NCBI RefSeq assembly: GCF_011764545.1
Contig: NZ_AP022870.1
Location: forward strand, 62,001 to 126,000
Origin: Phytohabitans flavus
GTDB taxonomy: Bacteria; Actinomycetota; Actinomycetes; Mycobacteriales; Micromonosporaceae
Length of the DNA stretch: 64,000 nucleotides
Reading direction: 5' to 3'
Positions within the stretch are counted from its first letter, which is position 1. The number at the start of each line of letters is the position of its first letter. The notes under the pieces are model-generated. The model was not told the origin of the DNA. It did not search any database and saw only the letters and a program-made list of their open reading frames with translations. The position numbers were made by a program, and so were the translations under genes. Below, piece by piece: positions 45,872 to 54,785 of this stretch.

Positions 45872-46546
45872 TCAGGTCAGCGGCGCGTACCACTGGGCGC
45901 CGGTGACGCGGATGCGCTTGGACTGCTCGCGGTTCCAGTCGACCCGCATGCCGTGCTCGCGGAGTACCGGAAAGGCGGTCTCGTCCAGAAACCGCTCCAG
46001 ATCGGCCTGGTAGCGGGCCTGCTTTTCGGCCTCCGGCAGGGCGGCGTAGGCGGCCTCGTCGAAGTCCGCTGGCGGGTAGACGCCGTAGCCGAGGTAGACC
46101 TCGCCGTCCTCGCTCCCGACCAGCGACTCCGTGTCCTGCTGGTGGTACCAGAGGTATCCGTGCCAGTGGCGGGAGTCGTCCCGCTCGTCGTGGATCTCGG
46201 CGGCCGCGCAGGTGCCACAGCAGGCGAAGTTTGCCCTGGCCACCACGCCGAGGTCGTTGAGGTCGGCGAAGGCGCGGGAGAGGTTGCTGTGCACCTCACC
46301 CCACTCACGCTGCTGCTCCCGCCGAGCGGCCAACGCCTTTACGTACGCCGCCCGCAGCTCTTCGTCGGTGGCCCCGTGGCGCTGCTCGTCCACGTCGAAG
46401 AAATCCACGAACTCGTCGGCGGCGTCCTCGCCGCGCACGACCCAGCTCCAGATCTCGTCCTCGATCTCCCCACGACCCGGCTCCGCGATCCGCTCGGCCA
46501 GGAACCTGACGCCCGCAGGGCGGTCGTTGTAGATCCATCCAGTCAC
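45872..46546 (-). CDS. Hypothetical protein, DUF6891-like
   Basis: GTG 46546 with AAGGA upstream gives 224 residues. Characteristic blocks are NDLGVVARANFACCGTCAAA, GYLWYHQQDTESLVGSEDGE and VYLGYGVYPPADFDEAAY. The C-C-x-x-C could bind metal. Similar proteins are common in actinomycetes and have no assigned role. The C-terminal part, LDETAFPVLREHGMRVDWNR, resembles domains that predict a numeric output. Confidence 0.7.
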   Translation of the reverse strand: MTGWIYNDRPAGVRFLAERIAEPGRGEIEDEIWSWVVRGEDAADEFVDFFDVDEQRHGATDEELRAAYVKALAARREQQREWGEVHSNLSRAFADLNDLGVVARANFACCGTCAAAEIHDERDDSRHWHGYLWYHQQDTESLVGSEDGEVYLGYGVYPPADFDEAAYAALPEAEKQARYQADLERFLDETAFPVLREHGMRVDWNREQSKRIRVTGAQWYAPLT

Positions 46547-46689
46547 GGCGACGATCCTTGCACGAACCTGTGACAACCTGAGCCGGGCCACGGCCCGGCG
46601 CGCGGCAAGCACCAACAGCCGCGCGTCGGCCTCCCTCTGGCAGGAAAAGATCAGGCGTGCCGGGCGGGGTTTGGGTAGCGTTGCCGGGC

Positions 46690-47364
46690 GTGATCGAGCT
46701 TGTCGAGCGGCGTAGCGTCCTGGCCGTTGTGGTCGGGTCGCGGGCGTATGGGCTGCACGGTCCGGGCTCCGATTACGACCGGCGTGGTGTGTATGTGGCG
46801 CCGACGCGTGCGTTCTGGCGCCTGGACAAGCCGCCTACCCATTTCGAGGGGCCGGCGGCGGAGCAGTTCTCCTGGGAGTTCGAACGGTTCTGCGTGCTTG
46901 CCTTGCAGGGCAACCCGACGGTTTTGGAGGTGCTCTGGTCCCCGCTGGTCGAAATGACCACTGTGGACGGGGAGCGGTTGCTGGCGTCGCGGCGGGCGTT
47001 TCTGTCCAGGCGGGTGGCCGAGACGTACGGCAACTACGCCCGGGATCAGCTCGGCCGGGTCGCGGCCCGCCGTGCGCGTACCGGCGAGACGAACTACAAG
47101 CAGGCCATGCACATGATCCGCCTGCTGGTCGCAGGGGCGCATGTGCTGCGTACCGGGGAGATCCTGGTCGACGTGCGGCACCTGCGCGACAAGCTGCTCG
47201 CGGTGCGACACGGTGAGCTCGCCTGGGATGTTGTCGCTGCCTGGGCGGCGGACCTGCTCGCCGATCTCGCCGACGCGGCCGCCGCCACCGCACTGCCGGA
47301 GCATCCTGACCGGGATGCCGTGGATCGGCTGCTCACCGCCGTACGCGAGAGGAACCTGCAGTGA
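46690..47364 (+). CDS. Nucleotidyltransferase, RlaP-like (DNA polymerase beta superfamily), first of a tandem pair
   Basis: GTG 46690 is preferred because related proteins start just before the VLAVVVGSRAYGL strand, giving 224 residues. The motif VVGSRAYGLHGPGSDYDRRG is the G-S...D-x-D pattern of minimal nucleotidyltransferases. ETNYKQAMHMIRLLVAGAHV and LVDVRHLRDKLLAVRHGELA match the helical C-terminal region of the RlaP family, named after RNA-repair operons. The downstream gene encodes a paralogue and overlaps it by four bases. The substrate is unknown. Confidence 0.8.
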   Translation: MIELVERRSVLAVVVGSRAYGLHGPGSDYDRRGVYVAPTRAFWRLDKPPTHFEGPAAEQFSWEFERFCVLALQGNPTVLEVLWSPLVEMTTVDGERLLASRRAFLSRRVAETYGNYARDQLGRVAARRARTGETNYKQAMHMIRLLVAGAHVLRTGEILVDVRHLRDKLLAVRHGELAWDVVAAWAADLLADLADAAAATALPEHPDRDAVDRLLTAVRERNLQ

Positions 47365-48107
47365 CCATCGAGGTGCCGCGGTGGGCCGCCGAGGCCGCCC
47401 ACACCCTGCCCCGTCCACTGCTGTTCGCCACGGTCAGCGGTGCACATCTGTACGGGTTCGCGTCGCTCGACTCCGACCTGGATCTGCGCGCCGTGCACCT
47501 GTTGCCGCCGGCGGAGGTGGTCGGGTTGCGTACCGGGCCGCAGACGTTGCAGCACACCGGGGTGCGTGACGGTGTCGAACTGGACGTGGTCAGCCACGAT
47601 CTGCTGAAGTTTGCGAAGCTGCTGAACAGTCGCAACGGGTACGCCTTGGAGCAACTGCTGTCGCCGCTGGTGGTCGTGACCACGGCGGTGCACGCCGAGC
47701 TGACGTCTCTGGCCCCGCGACTGGTCACCCGTCACCACGCGCACCACTACCTCGGATTCGCGGGCACCCAGGAGAGGTTGTACGCCAAGACCGGGCAGCT
47801 CAAGCCCGCGCTGTACACGCTGCGGGTGCTGCTCACGGGGATCCACCTGATGCGGACCGGCCGCCTGGAGACGGATCTCGGCGTGCTCGGGACGGAGTTG
47901 GCGTATGTGCCGGACCTCATCGCCGCCAAGCGGGAGGCCGAGCATGGCCCACTGCCTGCGGGCGCCGCGGAGCGGCTCGCCACCGACGTGCCGCGGCTGC
48001 GCGCCGAGTTGGAGGCGGTCCGGGGCACTTCGGCCCTGCCCGATCACGCAGACCCGGCAGCCGTGGACGCCCTGCACGACCTGGTGGTGCGGACCCGCCT
48101 CGGCTGA
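47361..48107 (+). CDS. Nucleotidyltransferase, RlaP-like, second of a tandem pair
   Basis: GTG 47361 overlaps the previous TGA (GTGA). 248 residues. The motif TVSGAHLYGFASLDSDLDLR is a G-S/A...D-x-D variant. NSRNGYALEQLLSPLVVVTT and LKPALYTLRVLLTGIHLMRT are collinear with the paralogue upstream. The nucleotide-binding Ser is replaced locally (SGAH instead of GSRA), so activity may differ. The two probably act together, perhaps as a heterodimer. Confidence 0.8.
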   Translation: MTIEVPRWAAEAAHTLPRPLLFATVSGAHLYGFASLDSDLDLRAVHLLPPAEVVGLRTGPQTLQHTGVRDGVELDVVSHDLLKFAKLLNSRNGYALEQLLSPLVVVTTAVHAELTSLAPRLVTRHHAHHYLGFAGTQERLYAKTGQLKPALYTLRVLLTGIHLMRTGRLETDLGVLGTELAYVPDLIAAKREAEHGPLPAGAAERLATDVPRLRAELEAVRGTSALPDHADPAAVDALHDLVVRTRLG

Positions 48108-48166
48108 GCCACGTGGTCGGTTTGATGATGTAGCCGCCGGAACCGGCCTTCCAATAGAGTGTCGCC

Positions 48167-48766
48167 GTGTCGATCTTCACACGCGTGTTTGGTGGCGGCC
48201 GGCGGCCGGCAGCGACCCTGCCCTACGCCTCAGATTCGCCAGAAGGACTCGCTGCCCGGTGGGTGCGCTGGGTTGCCGGGGTGGGCCCGCTGCACAATCC
48301 AGTCGGCGACACCACCGGAGCCGACGCGGGTGTCAATCAGCCGGATGACGTTTGGTTTCTCGCTGGTACCTTCGGCGGCGACGTCGAACGACGGTGCGCC
48401 GTTCCCGCCGGAACCCCGCTGTTCTTTCCCGCGTTCAACATGTGGCATCGCAACGCGGAGGGTCCACCGCCTCACCTGCACCGCGCCGTCGGCGACTTGG
48501 TAGTGGACGGATCGCCCATCGAGCTGGAAACAATCGCCACGCCGGTACCCTTCGAGGTCGTCGGCGCTCGGCTCAACCCCGTGACGCGCACGCGTAAGCC
48601 CGTGCCTATGACCGTCTGGGGCCTGTGGAAGCGCCTGGACTCGCTCCCCTCGGGGCAGCATGTGCTGAGGTTCGCCGGTGGGGACGGGTATGGCTTCACG
48701 GTGCGCGCCACCTACCACCTCAGTGTCACGCCTGGCCCGGCGCGCGACGACTCAGGTGTGTCTTAA
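48167..48766 (+). CDS. Hypothetical beta-sandwich protein
   Basis: 199 residues from GTG 48167. It contains DDVWFLAGTFGGDVERRCAV and PAGTPLFFPAFNMWHRNAEG, a block seen in many uncharacterised extracellular or periplasmic-type proteins, then VDGSPIELETIATPVPFEVV and SLPSGQHVLRFAGGDGYGFT. No signal peptide is visible here. The last four bases overlap the convergent response-regulator stop. The function is unknown. Confidence 0.6.
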   Translation: MSIFTRVFGGGRRPAATLPYASDSPEGLAARWVRWVAGVGPLHNPVGDTTGADAGVNQPDDVWFLAGTFGGDVERRCAVPAGTPLFFPAFNMWHRNAEGPPPHLHRAVGDLVVDGSPIELETIATPVPFEVVGARLNPVTRTRKPVPMTVWGLWKRLDSLPSGQHVLRFAGGDGYGFTVRATYHLSVTPGPARDDSGVS

Positions 48767-49428
48767 CCGACAAGGCCGTGTTCGTAGGCGAACACGACGA
48801 TCTGCACCCGGTCGCGCAGCGCGAGTTTGCGCAAGATCGCCCCGATGTGTGTCTTCACTGTGGACTCGCTGGCGAACACCTTGGCGGCTATCTCCGCGTT
48901 GGACAGCCCGCGTGCGGCCGCGGTGAACACGTCGCGTTCCTTGTCGGTCAGGGCGAGGTACGCCTCGGGTACCGGGACGGGTGCCCGGAAATGGTGGTCC
49001 ATCAGCGTCGTCAGGTCGGGCGGTGCGAGGACGGCGTTTCCACTGTGGACGGTGCGGATCGCGTCGCGCAGCATCACCGGGGTGGTGTCCTTGAGCAGGA
49101 AGCCGCTCGCCCCGTACCGGATGGCCGTGGCCGCCCGGTCGTCCAGGTTGAAGGTGGTCAGCACCAGCACACGCACCGGCTTGGGGCGCCGGTTGACCCG
49201 CTCGGGCAAGAAGATCTGCCGGGTCGCCTCGACGCCGTCCATGCCGGGCATGCGGATGTCCATCAGCACGACGTCGGGCGCGAGCTCATCGACGAGGCGG
49301 ACCGCTTCGCTTCCGTCGGCGGCGGCGCCCACCACGGACATGCCGACTTGGGCGTCCACGATGACCGCCACCCCCGAGCGGAAGAGCTCCTGGTCATCCG
49401 CGAGCAGCACGCTGATCGAGCCGGTCAT
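48763..49428 (-). CDS. NarL/LuxR-family response regulator
   Basis: ATG 49428 overlaps the kinase stop (ATGA), giving 221 residues. Receiver domain: VLLADDQELFRSGVAVIVDA (acidic pair), PDVVLMDIRMPGMDGVEATR (phospho-acceptor Asp), LVLTTFNLDD and GASGFLLKDTTP (Thr and Lys switch residues). The C-terminal LuxR helix-turn-helix is LTDKERDVFTAAARGLSNAE with ASESTVKTHIGAILRKL. It is the last gene of the operon that starts with the vanX-like gene. It would activate or repress targets after phosphorylation by the adjacent kinase. Confidence 0.9.
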   Translation of the reverse strand: MTGSISVLLADDQELFRSGVAVIVDAQVGMSVVGAAADGSEAVRLVDELAPDVVLMDIRMPGMDGVEATRQIFLPERVNRRPKPVRVLVLTTFNLDDRAATAIRYGASGFLLKDTTPVMLRDAIRTVHSGNAVLAPPDLTTLMDHHFRAPVPVPEAYLALTDKERDVFTAAARGLSNAEIAAKVFASESTVKTHIGAILRKLALRDRVQIVVFAYEHGLVG

Positions 49429-50693
49429 GGCAGTGGCCGCCACACGGGGATCCACGCGGTCGCGGTAAACCTCGGCTCGCCGGCCACCTCGTGTCGATCC
49501 ACGTCGAGCCGGCCGCCGGCCGACTCCACCCGTTGCCGCATGCCGGTCAGTCCCTGGCCGGCGGTCCAGTCCGCAGCCTTGGCGGCCGCCGCGGCGTTGC
49601 TCACCGAGATCCGTAGGGTCGCTTCCCAGTCTCCGTCCGGCCAGCGGCGTTCCACGGTGATGGGGCGATCCCGCCTGCCGTGTTTCATCGCGTTTGTCAC
49701 CATTTCCTGAAGCGTCCGGAATGCGATCAGGTCGAGCTCCGGCGGCAACGGCTGGGGCGCGCCGGTCTGTGTCGAGACCACTTCGTGGCCGCTGGTGCGC
49801 AGGCCTTCGACCAGGCTGTCCAGGTCCGGCGTCGAGGCCGCGAGGCCCTCCTGCGTGGCTGACAGCACCTGCCGGACGCTTTGCAGCGAGGTACGGGCCG
49901 AGGTGGCGATGTTCGCCAGGGTCGTCTTGAGCGCTGCCGGGTCGCCGTCCGGTAGGTACTGGCCCGACTCGGCCTGGGCGAGGATCACCGCGAGGGAGTG
50001 GCCGACGACGTCGTGCACGTCGCGCGCGAGCTGGGCCTGGTCCTCGCGCAGCCGGGCGATCTGCCGGGCCTGCGCCCGGTCGGCCTCGGCCCGGGCGATG
50101 TCGGCCGAGGCCAGATCGACCGTCGTCCGGGCGCGTGCGGCCACGCGCAGCACCATGCCGGCCATCCAGGGCACACCCAGCAGCGCCGCGCCGATGACAG
50201 CGGCGAACGGCTGCCACGTGTCCCCAAGACCATCCAGCGCGCTCAGGCGGAGGAACCTGGACAGGATCCGCCGTATGTCTGGCGCGAGGAAAAGGACGGC
50301 GACGGTCGCGCCGGACGGGATGGACAGCGCGCTGAGCCAGACGACGGCCGTGCTGCCCCAGCGCGCCGTCCCGAACGCCACGGCCGCGATGGCCAGCTCG
50401 GTGACGAGGATCGGGACGCCGACCACGACGTGAATCCCGGCCAGCATCCACACCAGCGCGAGCGCGGGGCCCGGGGCGGGGCGGCTGGCGGCGACCGCCG
50501 CGCCGGTGACGACCGCCACCACAACGAGCAGCGCCACCTCCCGATCAGGGCTCAGCCCGCCGAGCGGTATCGGGGCGTAGTCGTTGAACCCACCGTAGTT
50601 CAAGATCGCGATGATCAACCCGAGGGTCGCGACGATCAGCCCGGCCACGGCGTCCGGCAGCCACTCCTGCCACGCGGGTCGGGGCACGTTCAC
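49425..50693 (-). CDS. Sensor histidine kinase, HisKA_3 type
   Basis: 422 residues from GTG 50693. Several membrane helices occupy the first half (AVAGLIVATLGLIIAILNYG and EVALLVVVAVVTGAAVAAS among others). The dimerisation segment RDVHDVVGHSLAVILAQAES contains the phosphorylated His. The ATPase domain has LQEMVTNAMKHGRRDRPITV (N box) and GQGLTGMRQRVESAGGRLDV (G box). It starts nine bases after the ligase stop, so it belongs to the same operon. The stimulus is unknown. The linkage suggests cell-wall or D-amino-acid stress. Confidence 0.9.
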   Translation of the reverse strand: MNVPRPAWQEWLPDAVAGLIVATLGLIIAILNYGGFNDYAPIPLGGLSPDREVALLVVVAVVTGAAVAASRPAPGPALALVWMLAGIHVVVGVPILVTELAIAAVAFGTARWGSTAVVWLSALSIPSGATVAVLFLAPDIRRILSRFLRLSALDGLGDTWQPFAAVIGAALLGVPWMAGMVLRVAARARTTVDLASADIARAEADRAQARQIARLREDQAQLARDVHDVVGHSLAVILAQAESGQYLPDGDPAALKTTLANIATSARTSLQSVRQVLSATQEGLAASTPDLDSLVEGLRTSGHEVVSTQTGAPQPLPPELDLIAFRTLQEMVTNAMKHGRRDRPITVERRWPDGDWEATLRISVSNAAAAAKAADWTAGQGLTGMRQRVESAGGRLDVDRHEVAGEPRFTATAWIPVWRPLP

Positions 50694-50702
50694 TCAGCGA
50701 CC

Positions 50703-51659
50703 TTACGACGCGCCGGCCAGGGCATCCTCGATGAGGATGTCGAGCAGTTCGGGGTACGGGATGCCCGCGGCGTCGAACATCCGTGGTACCTGCGACCGTC
50801 CGGTGAAGCCGGGCGTGGTGTTCACCTCGTTGAGGACCGGACCGTCCGCGGTGACGAAGAAGTCCACCCGGGCGACGCCGCGGCACCCCAATGCGTCGTA
50901 CGTCGCGAGCGCGGCGTGTTCGAGCGCCTTGCGGTCCGCTTCGGCCAGCGGAGCCGGCACCCGGAAGACAGCCGATCCGTCGTACTTGGTGTCGTAGTCG
51001 AAGAGGCCGCCGGCGACCACGATCTCCAGCGCCGGAGCGACGATCCGGGTACCGTCCGCGCGGGCCAGCACGGCGAGGTCCACCTCCCGGCCCTCGATCA
51101 CGTCCTCGACCAGCACCCGCCGGTCCAGCGCCAGCGCGGCGTCCAGCGCATCCGCCAGCTCTCCGGGCCGGTCCACCCGCCGTACGCCCCGGCTCGAACC
51201 GGCCGCGACGGGCTTGACGACGACCGGGTGGGTCCAGGTGTACGTGGCCGCGGTCGCGCCGGTGAGCAGGACACCCGGCGCTGTCGCGATGCCGATCGCC
51301 TGCGCCACAAGCTTGGTCACCCACTTGTCCATCGCGACCGCGCCGGCGGTCAGCCCGGAGCCGGCGTACGGCAGGCCGGCGAGGTCGAGCAGGGCGGCCA
51401 GCGTGCCGTCCTCGCCGCGCGGCCCGTGCACCAGCGGTAGGGCCACGTCGCAGTCGTGGAGCAATTCGACCGCGGCGGCCAGCCCGATCGGCCGGTCGCG
51501 CTCGTCCCGCCAGTCACCCTCGACGCCGATGGTCAGAGCCATCACGTGGTACCGGGCTGGGTCGAGCGCCGCGGCGGCCGCAGCCGCGGAGGCGAGGGAG
51601 ACCTCGTGTTCACAGTTCTGGCCACCGCCGATGACGGCGACCCGGGTACGGCGTCTCAT
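50703..51659 (-). CDS. ddl: D-alanine--D-alanine ligase family ATP-grasp enzyme
   Basis: 318 residues from ATG 51659, overlapping the racemase stop by four bases. It has VAVIGGGQNCEHEVSLASAA (N-terminal Glu site), LPLVHGPRGEDGTLAALLDL, VVKPVAAGSSRGVRRV (G-S-S loop) and GVARVDFFVTADGPVLNEVN followed by TTPGFT (metal and substrate binding). The omega-loop reads FDYDTKYDGSAVF, with the Lys-Tyr pair of D-Ala:D-Ala ligases, rather than the His of VanA-type D-Ala:D-Lac ligases. I therefore expect D-Ala-D-Ala synthesis. With vanX and alr it forms a self-contained D-Ala module. Confidence 0.85.
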   Translation of the reverse strand: MRRRTRVAVIGGGQNCEHEVSLASAAAAAAALDPARYHVMALTIGVEGDWRDERDRPIGLAAAVELLHDCDVALPLVHGPRGEDGTLAALLDLAGLPYAGSGLTAGAVAMDKWVTKLVAQAIGIATAPGVLLTGATAATYTWTHPVVVKPVAAGSSRGVRRVDRPGELADALDAALALDRRVLVEDVIEGREVDLAVLARADGTRIVAPALEIVVAGGLFDYDTKYDGSAVFRVPAPLAEADRKALEHAALATYDALGCRGVARVDFFVTADGPVLNEVNTTPGFTGRSQVPRMFDAAGIPYPELLDILIEDALAGAS

Positions 51660-52813
51660 GTCAGGCTCCCCTTCGCCACAGCGAGAACTTCGCGGCGCAG
51701 CCGGGGACCGAGGCCGGTCACCAGCTCGTGTGCGATCGTGTCCGCCCAGCCGGCCCAGTCCGAGAGCGTCGGCTCGCCGGCGTCACCCGGGCCGAACACC
51801 GTGACCGTCTCGCCGGGCCGCACCGGATCGTCGCCGAGGTCGACGACGAATTGGTCCATGGAGATGCGGCCGGCGAGGCGGCGCCGCCGGCCGCGAACCT
51901 GTACCTCCGCCCGGTCCCAGGCGTTGCGGGGCAGGCCGTCGCCGTACCCGATCGGCACCAGGCCGAGCGTGCTCGTCGACGCCGCCCGCCAGGCGTGTCC
52001 GTAGCCGACCGGAGTCCCGGCCGGGACGCGGCGTACGGCGACGATGGGAGCGGCGAGCCTCAGCGCGGTACGCAGGGCGGTGGTACCGGTCGGGTCGATG
52101 CCGACCAGCGCCGCACCGACCCGTACCAGATCGAAATGGGAGCGCGGCTCGGTGAGCGTCGCCGCCGAGGCGGCCAGGTGGCGCACGGCCGGCCGCAGGC
52201 CCGCGCCGCGGGCCGTGGCCACGCCCCACTCGAACAGCCGCCGGCCCGCCGCGTTGGCCGGATGCCCTGGCATCTCCGCGCACGCGAGGTGTCCCATCAC
52301 CCCGACCACCCGGATCCGCCCGTCGCGCTCGGCGGCATACGCCTGCCGGCACAGGTCGACCCATGCCCCTGGTTCCGTGCCGTCGCGGGCCATGCCGGTG
52401 TCCAGGTGCAGGTGCACGCGTGCGAGGCCGTCCGCGCGGGTGATCGCGTCGAGGTGGTCGCGGCTGGGTACCGCCAGGTCGACGCTTCGGCGCACGGCCG
52501 TGTCGAAGTCGGCGTCAACGGGGTTGAGCCAGCTCAGCACAGGTACCCGGAGCCCGGCATCGCGCAGGGCGACGGCTTCGTGGACGCTCGTCACGCCCAA
52601 CCAGCCCGCGCCGGCGGCGGTGGCCGTGCGGGCGACGTCGACGGCGCCGTGGCCGAACCCGTCGGCCTTGACCACGGCCATCAGCCCCGCCTCGGTACGC
52701 CGCCTGAGCAGTCGGACGTTGTGCGCGACCGCGGTCAGGTCGACGGTCAGCCGCGCGCCCTCGCCAAGCGCCTCGGGACGAGCGGGCGCGAGCGCGGTCG
52801 CGGGGTGCTTCAC
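51656..52813 (-). CDS. alr: Alanine racemase
   Basis: GTG 52813 overlaps the vanX-like stop (GTGA), giving 385 residues. AGLMAVVKADGFGHGAVDVA holds the PLP-binding Lys (V-V-K-A-D/N-x-Y/F-G-H-G). VRVGAALVGIDPTG and SMDQFVVDLGDDP (second catalytic region, M-D) are typical. PIGYGDGLPRNAW holds the catalytic Tyr. It interconverts L- and D-Ala. The ligase gene overlaps its end, so the three enzymes are made together. A serine racemase role cannot be excluded from sequence, but no VanT-like membrane part is present. Confidence 0.9.
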   Translation of the reverse strand: MKHPATALAPARPEALGEGARLTVDLTAVAHNVRLLRRRTEAGLMAVVKADGFGHGAVDVARTATAAGAGWLGVTSVHEAVALRDAGLRVPVLSWLNPVDADFDTAVRRSVDLAVPSRDHLDAITRADGLARVHLHLDTGMARDGTEPGAWVDLCRQAYAAERDGRIRVVGVMGHLACAEMPGHPANAAGRRLFEWGVATARGAGLRPAVRHLAASAATLTEPRSHFDLVRVGAALVGIDPTGTTALRTALRLAAPIVAVRRVPAGTPVGYGHAWRAASTSTLGLVPIGYGDGLPRNAWDRAEVQVRGRRRRLAGRISMDQFVVDLGDDPVRPGETVTVFGPGDAGEPTLSDWAGWADTIAHELVTGLGPRLRREVLAVAKGSLT

Positions 52814-53433
52814 GCGCCCGGCTCCGCCAGGACCGGGCCGTACAGCGCGGCGGGTGCGCCCGTCATCAAGGCCCAGTACCGGTCGCCGTAGCTCCAGTGC
52901 CACCACTCCGTCGGGTAGTTCACCAGGCCGGCGCCGCCCAGCACCTTTCCCAGCAGCTCCCGGCGCGCACGGGCGTCCGCGTCGATCCCCTCCGCGGCGT
53001 AGTAGCAGGCGCCGCCGGACTGCTCCGGCGTCGCGTCGATCGGCGTACCCATGTCGAGCTCCGCGCCGTCCGGGTCGACCAGCGTGAGGTCCACCGCCGC
53101 GGCCGCGACATGCGGAGCCACGTCGACCGGTGACACGAACCTGCTCGTCAGGCGGTGCAGCTCGGCGTCGGGCAGCCCCGGGTACAGGCGGCGAAGCTCC
53201 GTCGAATAGGTGGCGATGATGGACCGCTGCTGCCCAACCGGACGGTGACCCTCCACCACCCGCAGCCCGAGGCCGGCCGGCAAGGCGTCCCGAGCGGCGG
53301 CAAGCCGCTCACCCAAGCCCCGGCGGACCCACGCCCGTGCCGGCCCGAAGTCCGCGTCGAGGCGTACCAACGCCTCGCCGGCGTCGCGCACCGGCACCGC
53401 CGCCACCCGAGAATCGGAAAGCAAGATTGTCAT
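52810..53433 (-). CDS. vanX: D-Ala-D-Ala dipeptidase, VanX family (M15D)
   Basis: ATG 53433 gives 207 residues, the usual VanX length. Active-site blocks are LGLRVVEGHRPVGQQRSI (Arg), VAPHVAAAAVDLTLVDPDGA (zinc-binding His and Asp; the usual S-x-H-x-x-G-x-A-x-D is here P-x-V-A-A-A-A-V-D) and NYPTEWWHWSYGDRYWAL (catalytic Glu and zinc His). It hydrolyses D-Ala-D-Ala. It is first in a five-gene operon (dipeptidase, racemase, ligase, kinase, regulator) and is divergent from a serine hydrolase. There is no vanH or VanA-type ligase, so a glycopeptide-resistance role is not shown. Confidence 0.88.
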   Translation of the reverse strand: MTILLSDSRVAAVPVRDAGEALVRLDADFGPARAWVRRGLGERLAAARDALPAGLGLRVVEGHRPVGQQRSIIATYSTELRRLYPGLPDAELHRLTSRFVSPVDVAPHVAAAAVDLTLVDPDGAELDMGTPIDATPEQSGGACYYAAEGIDADARARRELLGKVLGGAGLVNYPTEWWHWSYGDRYWALMTGAPAALYGPVLAEPGA

Positions 53434-53568
53434 GGTCCGAAGGTGGCGGCGCGAGGAGCGGTGCGCCTCAGTCTCAGGTGCCGATGGCCGGTCCTCGGGT
53501 ACGAAGGACCGGCACCTAAAGCGAGAACGGGGTGTAACTTGCGAACCGACGAAATGAGGAGGGGGCCG

Positions 53569-54759
53569 GTGACCACTGGTGGCTTCTCGCCGAAGCGGCT
53601 GACTCGGCTGCGCGGGCTGCTCGAGCGTCATGTCGAGTCCGGCTTCGTCCCGGGGGCGGTGGCCGTCCTGGCCCGACACGGCGAGGTACGCATCGAGGCA
53701 ACGGGCAATCTCGCGTTCGAGGGCGCGGGGTCGCGGACGCCGATGGCGGGCGACACGATCTGTCGCATGGGCTCGATGAGCAAGCCGATCGTGGCCGCGT
53801 GTGCGATGACGCTCGTCGAGGACTGCACGCTGCGCCTGGATGATCCGGTCGACGACCTGCTACCGGAGTTGGCGGACATGACCGTGCTCGCCGATCCCGG
53901 CGGGCCGCTGGAAGACACCGTTGCGGCGAAATGCGCGATAACGGTGCGGGATCTGCTGACCTACACCGTGGGTACCGGCGTGGTCCCCGCCGAGCCGGGA
54001 ACGGTCCCGATCTCCGACGCGCTGAGCGCACTCGGTAGGCCGTCGCCAGACGAGTGGATGCGCCGGCTGGGCGCGCTTCCGCTGGTGCACCAGCCGGGTG
54101 AGCGGTGGATGTACGACACCGCCGCCGACGTGACGGGCGTGCTCATCGCCCGGGCCACTGGCATGTCTTTCGGGGATGCGTTGCGCGAGCGGATCTGCGA
54201 TCCGCTCGGGATGAAGGACACCGCCTTCATCGTGGGCGGCGAGAGCGTCAGCCGGCTGGCGACGGCGTACGAGCGCGACAATGCCGCCACCGGTGAGCCG
54301 GTCGTCGAAGACGGCCCCGACGGGCGGTGGAGCCGGCCGCCGACGTTCGAATCAGGTGGCGGCGGGCTCGTCTCGACCGCCGACGACTACCTGACCTTCG
54401 CCTCGGCGCTGCTCGCCGGCGGTACGCACCGCGGCCAGCGGGTGCTCTCGCGGCCGTCGGTGACGCTGATGACCAGCGACCAGCTCACCCCGGCGCAGAA
54501 GGCGGTCTCCGGGTTCTGGCCGGGGTACTTCGACGCCATGGGCTGGGGTTTCGGGATGTCGATCCGCACCCGCCGTACGCACCTCGGGCCCTCGGTCGGT
54601 AGCTACGGGTGGCCCGGCTTCTACGGCACCGCCTGGTACAACGACCCGGCCGAGGACATGACGGCAATCCTCGTCATCCAGCGGGCACACGCCGGCGACC
54701 AGAGACTGCCGAGGTCGCACGACTTCTGGACCGCCGTCTACCAAGCAATCGACGACTGA
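53569..54759 (+). CDS. Serine beta-lactamase-family hydrolase
   Basis: GTG 53569 lies after GAGGAGGGGG, giving 396 residues. The catalytic tetrad is GSMSKPIVAA (S-x-x-K). The second motif is ERWMYDTAADVTGVLIARAT, where class C-type enzymes have Y-x-N and here it is Y-D-T. GGGGLVSTADDYLTFASALL is a typical mid-protein block, and SVGSYGWPGFYGTAWYNDPA may replace the third motif. No signal peptide is evident, so the enzyme is probably cytoplasmic, an esterase or D-aminopeptidase rather than a secreted beta-lactamase. It is divergent from the vanX-like operon with 135 bases between, which points to shared control. Confidence 0.85.
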   Translation: MTTGGFSPKRLTRLRGLLERHVESGFVPGAVAVLARHGEVRIEATGNLAFEGAGSRTPMAGDTICRMGSMSKPIVAACAMTLVEDCTLRLDDPVDDLLPELADMTVLADPGGPLEDTVAAKCAITVRDLLTYTVGTGVVPAEPGTVPISDALSALGRPSPDEWMRRLGALPLVHQPGERWMYDTAADVTGVLIARATGMSFGDALRERICDPLGMKDTAFIVGGESVSRLATAYERDNAATGEPVVEDGPDGRWSRPPTFESGGGGLVSTADDYLTFASALLAGGTHRGQRVLSRPSVTLMTSDQLTPAQKAVSGFWPGYFDAMGWGFGMSIRTRRTHLGPSVGSYGWPGFYGTAWYNDPAEDMTAILVIQRAHAGDQRLPRSHDFWTAVYQAIDD

Positions 54760-54785
54760 CCGGCGCAGTGCCCAGGTTCAGAAGG

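Noticed and set aside
49998..52891. Long plus-strand frames opposite the kinase, ligase and racemase genes
   Set aside because: They show no motifs and overlap intact minus-strand enzyme genes.
50703..53433. A classical vancomycin-resistance (vanHAX) cluster
   Set aside because: There is no vanH, the ligase omega-loop is D-Ala type, and an alanine racemase gene takes the place of a D-lactate dehydrogenase.
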